From NCBI GenBank assembly GCA_944990035.1, contig CALYLX010000080.1:186001-250000 (forward strand): a DNA stretch of 64,000 nucleotides, in the 5' to 3' direction. Positions 55,138-64,000 of the stretch are shown here, piece by piece. This DNA is from Clitopilus passeckerianus (taxonomy: Eukaryota; Basidiomycota; Agaricomycetes; Agaricales; Entolomataceae). Position 1 is the first letter of the stretch. Every line of letters begins with the position of its first letter. Both the position numbers and the translations under genes were made by a program. Below the pieces are notes generated by a model that saw only the letters and a program-made list of their open reading frames with translations, searched no databases and was not told the origin of the DNA.

Positions 55138-56286
55138 ATGGTCCTCGCCAACTATACGGACTGCATAGATGCTAATCCAGACATTGCCGGGATAGGCGTC
55201 CGAGCCTCGATCTATGCCCAATCTCTCCATATTCTCTTTCCTCTCTTCATCTTCTTATTCCTATCCAACGGGCAGCTCGGAGACAACGAACGGAAGGCCT
55301 TGTACTGCATGCTCACGAGTCTCCTCCTCACAGCCCTCGCACTCGTTATCTCCGCCTTCATCCAAGCCGCGTTAAACGAACTCAGCTTCTATCACGCTGT
55401 GCTCGTCATCCAGCTGAGTTGGATAAACAACTTCAGTTCCATGGTGTATGCAGCGACTTTGGTCATCATGGATGAGATGTATCCCGGTCGTCTCAGGGAG
55501 TTCCCCCGACTCAGTGGTCTACCAACAGATCGTATTTGGCTAACTTTGGCGTCCGTACATATGACGCTAAATGCTGCGTTTGGGATATGGACATGGGCTA
55601 GCGTAGCAGAGTTTGGGCCTCGTCCAGAGTGCACACCGGGAATAATGCTTAGCTTCTTCGGAGCTCAAAGCTGGGCAGGAAATACGGACTTTCGTGGCGT
55701 ATCCTCCCTCATTTACGGGATGCTTCTTCTTCCAGGGGCAAACATCTACGTTGCCTCCTGGATTTTGGCGTTGGTGACCCTAATACCTGTCGCCCTTGTA
55801 CATTTGTTGACGACGGCCGGTCGAGCGATCTCAGGAAGCATTCGCACCTGGCTCATCAAAGGTCAGCTCGAGTCGGATTCCGAGCACAAAGGAGATACGC
55901 ATTGGATGAACCCCTACTCCCAGAAGTTCACGAGCGTTTTCAATTATGCCTGGGCTATGAGCTTGGTATTCGCTACGGGGTTCGTTCAGGTGATCTTTGT
56001 TTATGACACGGAGGTGATGATTCGGAGGAATAGGACTCTAATTCTTGGAAGAGAGGGACAGTGGTCGTTTGGTCAGACCCTGGCTATTTTACTTGTAGTT
56101 TTACCTGTGATGTCCACGACAAAGAGGACATTTGATTGGCACAGAGAACGAAGCTCGAGGTTACGTAGTATTTTATTGGACAAGTGGGATAGTCGAGGTC
56201 TCCCGTTGTATGTAAAGGACTGGGACTCCGAATGCGGTTGTCCCTTGAGTAGAGCAAGTACTATGAAGCGTAGAAATTCATTTTGA
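55138..56286 (+). CDS. Multispan membrane protein of an expanded Agaricomycete family
   Basis: A single exon of 382 residues, MVLANYTDCIDANPDIAGIGVRASIYAQSL onward. Seven or eight hydrophobic segments are visible, among them LHILFPLFIFLFLS, MLTSLLLTALALVISAFI, WINNFSSMVYAATLVI, VSSLIYGMLLLP, WILALVTLIPVALVHLL and LAILLVVLPVM. The opening N-P-D-I-x-G-I-G-V-R-x-x-x-Y-x-Q and the later L-S-W-x-N-N are, as I recall, the signature of a large, poorly characterised basidiomycete membrane family. No transporter or receptor motif can be assigned. The frame is intact, with a basic cytosolic-type tail (TMKRRNSF). Confidence 0.7.
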   Translation: MVLANYTDCIDANPDIAGIGVRASIYAQSLHILFPLFIFLFLSNGQLGDNERKALYCMLTSLLLTALALVISAFIQAALNELSFYHAVLVIQLSWINNFSSMVYAATLVIMDEMYPGRLREFPRLSGLPTDRIWLTLASVHMTLNAAFGIWTWASVAEFGPRPECTPGIMLSFFGAQSWAGNTDFRGVSSLIYGMLLLPGANIYVASWILALVTLIPVALVHLLTTAGRAISGSIRTWLIKGQLESDSEHKGDTHWMNPYSQKFTSVFNYAWAMSLVFATGFVQVIFVYDTEVMIRRNRTLILGREGQWSFGQTLAILLVVLPVMSTTKRTFDWHRERSSRLRSILLDKWDSRGLPLYVKDWDSECGCPLSRASTMKRRNSF

Positions 56287-56420
56287 TCACCGGTTTAGAC
56301 GCACGGAAGATTTATGAAATTCCTCTCGTCAACCATGGAAAGATATCCTAGTGGTTGCCCAAACGAAACCGTATCAACTATTGCAATAATACAGATATTC
56401 CTGGAACCGTTCAAGAGCCC

Positions 56421-57274
56421 TCAGAACGTGAAGAATGTTTCCACCTCTGCCCTGTACACGCAGTTCTCCCATGCAGGAGTCTATCGGAGGTTTCAGTGAG
56501 CCAGCTCATCGAAGGAAGGGCTGTCATTACCTGTGCTCGTGTAACGATACAAATGCTATGCCCTACATCTAGTGCGTTCAGAAACCCTTTCCCGTGGCCA
56601 CTTCCAGACCCATTCATCGTATCATCAGGGAAGTTGCAATCGTCGTAGCTCCACTCGACGGTATGCAGCTTGGGCTCTCGAGACGCATGACGATTAGCCT
56701 GCAGGAACCAACGATGACATTGAATTGTCTTTTCTGAAGGGTGATCTGGCAGGGAAGTTGCAGTAATGGGCCCAAGTGGATTCTCAACTTCGCATCCGGC
56801 AGGACCGAAAGCAGTGGCTTCCGCGGTTTCCGTATCTTGCATACCCATCGAGATTGAGGCCGCACCTGCCTTTATTATCCCAGCCTCAAACCACGATCCA
56901 GAGCCCTTGTAAGTTCCTTTCAAGTATGAGATACAGGAAAGAAAAGGACGGAAAGTATTACCATGATGGTCTGGAAAACTACTCCAGCCTTGATCCCGGC
57001 TCAAGATTTTAAACCTTATTCTTCGGATTTTCGCTGGCCACTGTTCTTGACTTATCTTGATGGTCGGAAGGGGATCCGTTTTCAGGTAGCGCATCGAGGT
57101 GCTGGTATACCCCCAACCTGCACAAATGACGCTGGCGTCGATGTTATTCTTGACCCATTTCCTAATCCAGATCTCGGCGTTGTCAAGAATTATGGAGGCC
57201 AGCTCAGGTGGGATGTTCTTTTGGAGGTAATACCGAACTTTGAGAATGTCTGTGAGGGTGTAGTAATAGACCAT
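56421..57274 (-). CDS. Unknown fungal beta-domain protein, copy T
   Basis: I choose the ATG at 57272-57274 (MVYYYTLTDILKVRYYLQ). Exons read PPELASIILDNAEIWIR, then RRIRFKILSRDQGWSSF, GSGSWFEAGI, FGPAGCEVENPLGP, RRWFLQANRHASR and HTVEWSYDDC. The last exon is TPAWENCVYRAEVETFF, reached by an intron starting GTAATGAC. The order P-P-E-L..ILD..A-E..W, R-D-Q-G-W-S, G-S-W-F-E, V-E-W and a final strand with W-E-N matches a widespread fungal family of unknown function that I know only as hypothetical proteins. It is probably a carbohydrate- or protein-binding beta-sandwich. The paralogue at 62546-63455 has the same introns. The stop is at 56421-56423. Confidence 0.7.
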
Positions 57275-59036
57275 TATCAATTCTCAATCGATTCACCCGG
57301 TGGCGATGTCAAGGAGATTCGGCGAGCGCCCATCAGCCTTGTGATTGTGATGTCGAGCGCCTACCAGGCTACGCACACTATGACACATTTCACTGTCTGC
57401 TAGCAGGGAAGTCATATAACTCTTGGAGCGCTATAGTAGAGCAATAGTAGCATCATATACTAATTCAATTTCTGAGGCCCCTTGACCGGTGGCAGAGGAA
57501 AAGCACAGTGGATGAACAATCGAGCCTCAAGTTCCCACTAGCAGCCCGATGGCATCCAGCTAAGATTAGGACAAGTTTTAAATGACACGACGACGCCCTC
57601 AGTCAAAACAACGTAGTCTTCAGTTAGGGAGCGTTCAGATAAGTCTCGTGCTAGAAACCCAGCAAGACTTAGGAACTTTGCATCTGGGCCAGATTCCGTT
57701 TGATTGCCAGTCCAGTTTCTCGGGACCTGACAGCACATGGTCGTCGTGATCAACGACGAGCAGCTCAATCACCAACCACCATCATACACATGTTGACGCT
57801 GCTTAAATTCCGGACTTTTCTGTTTTTCGACTCGACCTCGTTATAGAATGATAAGGGATGATGAACTCTTACCAACTCTTGGCCCGATAAACCCGTCCTT
57901 TCGCATCCGCCAGGAAGTCAAATTTTTCGGTCAGCTGGTTAGGGCAGGGACCACGGTTGTTATTCCTGAGCAATTGCGAGCAAAATTCGAAGGGTTAGTT
58001 CTGATTGCTTGTATTACCCCTGTAGTAAATAATCAGTTGACCAGGCAATTTCTAGGCTTTCCAGCGGTTGGGCGGATATCAGGTCGGCAGAGCGTGGGTC
58101 TTTGAAGCGTCGGCTCTGAAGATGTTCGGTCACTGAACTTGGCTCATTGCTTGGTTTGGCTGCCCAGGATCCCCATGCCTCACACGGTACGCTCAGCTTA
58201 AGTGCTAACGTCACCGCTTCCATCTAATTGGACCGATATGTCCGTAGGAGGGCTTATTTTGACTTGCGTGCATCCTCGACTGCTTCGATTTCTCTCGTCT
58301 CAAGATCGAACGAGCCAAGAGATGGCCTGATATACCGTTAGGCGGCCGGAATCACCATGTGGCCCGTTTGAAGTGTGACCCACTCCATTCATGATTGGCA
58401 CCGGAAATGTAATCAAAGAGCACTTGTGACGCCTTCGGGGAATTCACACTAGCAACTGCAATGCCAACCATCGCCTTTTTCCTTGTTCAATGACACATCC
58501 AAGTTTTCGTCATCTGGAACCGTCCACCTGTGGTATGTCATCAACCACCGATGATAGCGACGTACTCAGCCTTGGCTTTTTCCAGTACACCCGATGTTAT
58601 CGCCATACCGCCATCAAACCGAAAGTTAACAGCAAACGGGGACATATGAACTTCGTGAATCCCGTGAGGCGGATTACGCCCGAAGGACCCGGGCCCCTCA
58701 TACGAAGAATTCTTCAGGTTTCCTCCCCGAAGAGTGCTCCCAGCTGATCCCATTTCAGGGCACCTCATCCAGTCTTCACCGAGTTTGTTTCAGGGTCGGG
58801 CACTCACTAATCCGGCACGAGGACTACGAGAGCAAAAGTGAGCATGGATGTATCGTTCAACGTGACCTTCAAAGCTACTCTCGACAATGCCGAGGAACCA
58901 ACAACATAGGCGACCTGAGCGAGAGATAGGGCTATAAGAAGGATTCCATCCAACTTCTTTAACTCCCAAGCAATCCTCGTATCGGTTTTCGTGGAAGCTT
59001 ATTTCGTTTGGATTTGGTTTCTCGTCGTCGTCAACG
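57275..59036. promoter_or_regulatory. Intergenic, ending in the GH55 promoter
   Basis: No supported gene across 1.7 kb. Frames at 57848-58105 and 58490-58747 have no recognisable content. Near the right end, GCTATAAGAAGG at 58931-58942 is a TATA element about 100 bases before the GH55 start. Confidence 0.45.
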
Positions 59037-62000
59037 ATGCTCTATTCCTTACACCTGGTCCTTGCGACCGTGGTGCTTGGCCTCTCTGGCTATGTTTCTG
59101 CCTTAGGCTCGTCGTGCCGTGCGCCTCTTGGGGCAGGTACGGCCGGCCCCAACGATCCATTCTGGATGGAAAGCATTAAGCACCAAGGTATCTCTGCGTT
59201 CAACTCAAACCCTGGGGAGTACCAGGTCTTCAGGAACGTCAAGGTAAGGCGCAAATCCACCCATAGCATGATGTTCAGCGGCTGAATCCCATTCCGTTAG
59301 GACTTTGGCGCAAAAGGTGACGGAGTCACTGACGACACCGCCGCCATCAAGTAAGAACCTCTATCTTCCATAGCTCTAGAACTTTTCCTGACACCCGTTC
59401 TAGCGCAGCCGTCTCTGCTGGCAGTCGTTGTGGTATTGGCTGCGATTCTAGCACGTACGTTCCTACTTCGACAGTTCTATGGAGTGCCACTGATAATATT
59501 TTCTCAGTATCACACCTGCAGTTGTTTACTTCCCGGCCGGCACTTACCTCGTCTCTTCGCCCATCACCGCTCTCTACTACACTCAACTAGTTGGTGACGC
59601 TCGCAACCTCCCCACTCTCCTCGCTGCTTCCAACTTCGGTGGTATTGCTGTCATTGGTACTCTTTCCGGGTTTTCAACGGCAACCCACGAAGACTGACTG
59701 GTTCTTGTTTTAGATGCCGACCCTTACATCCCAGACGGCGGAGGCGCTCAGTACTACGTCAATCAGAACAATTTGTATGTCGTGATACCTGCTCATATTC
59801 TCTTGCAAATTTTGACCATTTTCCTTCAGCTTCCGCTCCGTCAGGAACTTCGTCATTGATACCAGGCGTGTCGCAGCCACCAACAACCAAGGCACTGGTA
59901 TCCACTGGCAGGTTTCCCAGGCCACCTCCTTGACCAACATCGTCTTCCAGCTCTCCGATGCTGCTGACACCGCTCACCAGGGTATCTGGATGGAGAACGG
60001 TTCCGGTGGTTACATGGGTGACTTGGTCTTCAACGGTGGCAAGTTCGGTATGTGGGTCGGCAACCAACAGTAAGTCTTCCAAAGTTCCGCATGACCTCCT
60101 TCGACTAAACCTTGTTTCAGGTTTACTGTCCGAAATGTCACCTTTAACAACGCCCAGACCGCAGTCTTCGGTCTCTGGAACTGGGGATGGACATTCCAAG
60201 GCGTCGCCATCACGAACGCTCAAGTCGGTTTTGACCTGTCCACTGGTGGTCTTACGGAATCTGCTCAGGTGAGCGAATCCGCGATTTCGATAGTTTGATA
60301 GCTAACCGCTTTGCCGCAGACCGTCGGAGCCGAAGCTATTATTGACGCTGTCGTCACCAACACCCCCATCTTCATCCGCAACTCCAACCCCAGCAACAAT
60401 AGTCTCGCCGGCTCCCTGGTTCTCAACAACGTCAAGCTCAACAATGTCCCAATTGCTGTAGGCGTCGTCGGTGGTGAAGTCGTTCTTAACGGAGGAACTA
60501 AAACCATCGCCTCTTGGGGCCAAGGCAACGTCTACAAGGGTACCAATGGCAACCCGACCTACACTAAAGGCAACATCAACAACCCCCACAAACCTTCCGT
60601 CCTCCTGGATGGGTCTGGCAGGATTTTCGGCAGAACTCGGCCTCAGTACGAAGCATACTCCCCCAGCCAGTTCGTCAGCGTCAGGGACCAAGGTGCTAAG
60701 GGCGACGGACACACCGATGACACTGCTGCTATCAAGGCAATCTTGGCTAAGGTTGGCCCTGGTTCGCCTCGTACCACATACAACGTAGCTAATGATTCAT
60801 TCATCTAGTACGCCGGTTGCAAGATCATCTTCTTTGATGCCGGTACCTACGTCGTCACCTCCACCATCACCATCCCTGCTGGCACGCAAATCGTCGGAGA
60901 GGCCTGGTCTGTCATCGCAGGAAAGGGCTCTGCATTCTCGAACGTCAACAAACCGCAGGTTGTCGTTAAAGTCGGTGCTACCAACTCCCAGGGTATCGTC
61001 GAGATTTCAGATATCATCTTCACCACTATCGGCCCCAGTAAGTTTCTCGTACATCCTCACATTCCACTCGAGATGTTGACACGGATGACGTTTTCTAGCC
61101 CCTGGTGCGATTGTCGTTGAATGGAATGTCAAGCAACCCAACGGTCGACAAGGCGGTGCTGGTATGTGGGATTCCCACATCAGGCTCGGTGGAGGTACGT
61201 TGCACACTTTATTCCATCAATGCTCATCTTTGACTCTCCCTCTCAAGCCGCTGGTACCAACCTCCAAGATTCCAATTGCCCGACTAGCAGCGTCAACAAC
61301 CCGGCCTGCTTCGCTGCATTCTTGGCTCTTCACCTCACCTCGGCATCCACTGCTTACCTCGAGGGTACATGGGTCTGGCTTGCCGACCACGACTTCGACG
61401 GAAAAAACCAGGTCTCACTCTACTCCGGGCGTGGTATCCTCTCCGAATCCAAGGGGCCTGTCTGGTTGGTTGGAACAGGCTGTAAGTCACCATATCATAC
61501 CTTTTTCCGAGCTGTTGACTCATTACGGTGATACACAGCCGAGCATCACACTCTCTACCAGTTCAACCTCGTTAACGCCAAGAACCATTATGGCGGTCTC
61601 CTTCAGACTGAGAGTCCTTACTACCAGCCCAACCCTGCACCTCCCGCTCCCTTCGCTATCAACCGCTCGTACAAGGATCCCAGCTTCCCCAGCGACTTGG
61701 GCGCTTCCTGGGCTCTGAACGTCGCCTCTTCCACCGACATCATCATCTTCGGCGCTGGTTTCTACAGTTTCTTCCAAGTGCGTCCCTCCCCTACTCCTCT
61801 TCCCGCTGCGAGGATGGGTGCTGATATGAATGCGTGACATTTTTAGAACTACAACCAGACCTGTCTCGCGAGCTTCGACTGCCAGAGCCAGACCCTCAAT
61901 GTTGACTCTACATCGTCACTTTCGGTCTTCAGTTTGTCGACTGTGGCCACTACGTACATGATCAGTGTCAACGGAAAGGGAGTTGCCAACCAGGCACAAA

Positions 62001-62047
62001 ACCGTAACGGCTTCGCTTCGACTCTGACTGCTTGGAGTCGTAAGTAA
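59037..62047 (+). CDS. GH55 exo-beta-1,3-glucanase
   Basis: About a dozen exons start from MLYSLHLVLATVVLGLSGYV (signal peptide) and end at TAA 62045-62047. Joined exons contain two pectate-lyase-like beta-helix starts, DFGAKGDGVTDDTAAIN and RDQGAKGDGHTDDTAAIK. These are the twin modules diagnostic of GH55 (glucan 1,3-beta-glucosidase, laminarinase). Other blocks are PAVVYFPAGTYLVSSPI, GTGIHWQVSQATSL, GIWMENGSGGYMGDLVFNGG, GAIVVEWNVKQPNGRQGG, MWDSHIRLGG and GTWVWLADHDFDG. About 760-780 residues in total. It is secreted and releases glucose from the ends of beta-1,3-glucans, either from its own wall during growth and autolysis or from other fungi. The enzyme is intact and each exon pair joins in phase. 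It is flanked on both sides by copies of one unknown gene family. Confidence 0.88.
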
Positions 62048-62545
62048 AAAACGAAGGAGTAGTAGAAGAGTATTAGAAAGAAGCTAGGAATAACTTCGAC
62101 CCAGGTCCTTTTGTATTCAAAAATAAAATGTATACAAGATTGTTGTAATCTTGAGTACGCTAGCCAGGAAGGTCAACACAAATTACCCAAGAATAAGTTT
62201 CAAAGCTCTTTGAGAAGTATACCCGATCGCATGTCAAACCAAGCCCGAGAATGGGTCAGTAACGAAGGAGAGTTATTTCCACCCAGTAGTTGTTGTATGG
62301 GACCCAGAATGCGTATTGCTAGGGGGATCCATATCCAACGCGAGTAGTCCAGGATCTTAGAACCGAGAGAGCGGAATTCGACAAAAGCTGGAATATATTT
62401 CAGCGGCTACTGTGGAGAAAGTTATACATGATTCTTGGAATAGCGCAGACATCCCCATCTCAGAGAATGAGTAGATGAGCAATCGGGAGCTTTCGAGCCC
62501 TAGTAAGCTGTGCCTAGGAGTCGAATCAAGTGGAATGAAGTAAAA
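62048..62545. other. Spacer between convergent genes
   Basis: Shared 3' flank of the GH55 gene (forward) and of the unknown-domain gene ending at 62546 (reverse). No gene. Terminators presumably lie here, but no motif is clear. Confidence 0.4.
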
Positions 62546-63455
62546 TCAGAGCCCGGAGAAGGTGAAGAAGGTTTCCACTTTTGCTTCCTGTATACGATTT
62601 TCCCATCCTGGAGTCTATCACGATGAGCGGCGTGAGCAAGTTGCCGGTAGATGTAGAAGATCTCAACATTACCTGAGCTAGTCCAACAACGCAAATATGG
62701 TACCCATCGCTGAGCGCGTTTATGAACCCTTTCCCATATCCACTCCCAGTGCTGGCATTCATGTGCTCCGAGTCCTTTGCTGGGAAGTCCCAATCGTCGT
62801 GGTTCCACTCGACGACATGCTCCTTGAGCACCCTCGAGGCGTGGAGGTTCGCTTGCAGGAACCAGCGACGGACTTGGATGGGTTGACCGGAGGGGAAATC
62901 GGGGAGGGAAGAAGCGGGGAGGGGTCCGAGGGGGTTTTGGAGTTCGTGATCGCAGCCGGATGGACCGAAAAACATCTGGTTGATTAGAGCTGTTGGCAGA
63001 GGGACACCTGGGAATAATGTTGAGGTTGGGGTTGGGGCGGGGTGGGGTTTTAGTATCCCAGCTTCGAACCAGGATCCAGAGTTGTTGTAGGTTACTGGCA
63101 AAGATATAAGTGGGATGAGGTGGGGATCGGGAGAGAACACCGTACCGTGATGCTGTTGATAATCACTCCAGCCTTGATCCCTACTCCGAAGCGTGAACCT
63201 TACTCTGCGAACTTTTACTGAATGCTGGTCTTTGCCTATCTTTAGAGATGGAATGGGGTCTGTTATTAGGTAATGCATAGACGTGCTCATTTGCTCCCAA
63301 GATGCAGCTACCGTGGCGGGTCTGGTCTGTGTGGCGACTTGTCTGATCCAGACCTCAGCTTTGTCAAGAATGATGGATGCGAGCTCGGGTGGGACTTTGG
63401 TGCGGAGGTAATGGCGTATTTTGAATGCCTCTGGGAGGGTGTAGTTGTAGACCAT
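62546..63455 (-). CDS. Unknown fungal beta-domain protein, copy U
   Basis: Paralogue of 56421-57274, starting MVYNYTLPEAFKIRHYLRTK (ATG 63453-63455). The same two introns are present, one starting GTACGGTG inside the HHG block and one starting GTAATGTT before the last exon (TPGWENRIQEAKVETFF). Shared blocks are PPELASIILDKAEVWIR, RRVRFTLRSRDQGWSD, SGSWFEAGIL, FGPSGCDHELQNPLGPL, VRRWFLQANLHASR, HVVEWNHDDWDFP and YGKGFINAL. It is slightly longer than copy T because of a Pro/Thr-rich loop (PAPTPTSTLFPG). Function unknown. The stop is at 62546-62548. Confidence 0.7.
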
Positions 63456-64000
63456 GGTTGGGGGCTTCCGAGTCAATTGATATTCACTAGGTGGGGATGT
63501 GCAGGAAAGAAAAGAGGGGATACGCCGAGCAAATATCGAAATCGGACTTATAGTAGTTCGAATCAGGAGGCTGTTCTTTAGGCGGAACCGCTCGTAGACA
63601 GCATGAACATTATACTCGGAGGAAAAGCCGTCGATGGTTATCACCTCGCGCTAGCTCAGGTCTTTCGAGTACGAGTCGAGAATACCCCATTAAACTCGTT
63701 CTAGCAACTTATGTGCATCAACCTGTGCTTATCTGGTGGCGATTGGTTGACGGGCGCTACTATCGTGGTCGGCATATCCCATACCGTTGGCATACCGTGA
63801 CCTAGACAGGTCTACAGCACTATAGTTATTTAAAGGAACAGCCTCCGCTTGCAGAAGCCATATGTTCATGAGATCAGGAGTGAATTTGTAATTTGTCATA
63901 ACCTCACTGGGTTTTTCTTTTCCCCCAGAGCCCACCTTTGCACCGCGATGTAATTACAGCTGAATATTCCAGCCTCCGTTATCATCGCGTAGTTTGAGTG
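63456..64000. other. Intergenic, right edge
   Basis: Upstream flank of the reverse-strand gene starting at 63455. The open frame continues leftward from 63644 but lacks conservation with copy T, so it is treated as leader. No other gene was seen. Confidence 0.4.

Noticed and set aside
57848..58105. 85-codon forward frame MIRDDELLPTLGPINPSF
   Set aside because: Reads plausibly but has no continuation by splicing and no known motif.
1..64000. tRNA, rRNA, CRISPR or bacterial-type operators
   Set aside because: None seen on reading both strands; the gene structures are clearly eukaryotic. A tRNA scan could still find one that I missed.

Overview
The window reads as nuclear DNA of a basidiomycete, most likely a mushroom-forming Agaricomycete. 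Genes are split by many short introns, mostly 50-65 bases with GTRNGT donors and CTNAY branch points. The protein families also fit: secreted apple-like and CFEM proteins, a NACHT-ankyrin receptor, F-box families, fungal HNH nucleases, GH28, CE8, GH55 and six-hairpin glycosidases. I see no rRNA, tRNA or CRISPR array. Gene models below were built by hand from splice sites and from comparison between copies inside the window.

Left part (1-20 kb). A secreted apple/PAN-like gene (0.3-2.0 kb) is followed by gene-poor DNA and by an uncharacterised family with one intact gene (4.7-5.6 kb) facing a decayed fragment. From 7 to 18 kb lies a local expansion of HNH-nuclease-type genes: copy A (reverse), copy B (pseudogene), copy C and the more canonical copy D (all forward). 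A six-exon gene with a possible restriction-endonuclease-like fold and an F-box/LRR gene sit inside this block.

Middle (20-37 kb). Two damaged copies of a large F-box gene (20.5-22.7 and 25.4-27.9 kb) flank a frameshifted copy of the 4.7 kb family and a CFEM GPI-type protein. Next is the most unusual locus, a divergent pair of glycan-modifying fusion genes. One encodes a GDP-mannose 3,5-epimerase fused to two glycosyltransferase-like domains and a membrane tail (28.0-31.4 kb, reverse). The other encodes a class I methyltransferase fused to a GT8 glycosyltransferase (32.0-33.6 kb, forward). A convergent pair of paralogous CxxC proteins follows.

Right part (37-64 kb). A divergent pectin pair (GH28 polygalacturonase and CE8 pectin methylesterase) precedes the intact large F-box gene and an NLR-type NACHT-ankyrin gene carrying an in-frame stop. 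A gene desert (46.7-48.8 kb) holds a Helitron-like 3' end. Then come a six-hairpin glycosidase (GH88/GH105 type), a small unknown gene, a degenerate tandem duplication, a CsbD-like stress-type gene, a multispan membrane protein, and two paralogues of an unknown domain family on either side of a GH55 exo-beta-1,3-glucanase. The pectinolytic and glucanolytic enzymes suggest a plant-litter or wall-degrading lifestyle. The HNH, F-box and NLR families behave as fast-evolving accessory genes with several broken copies.
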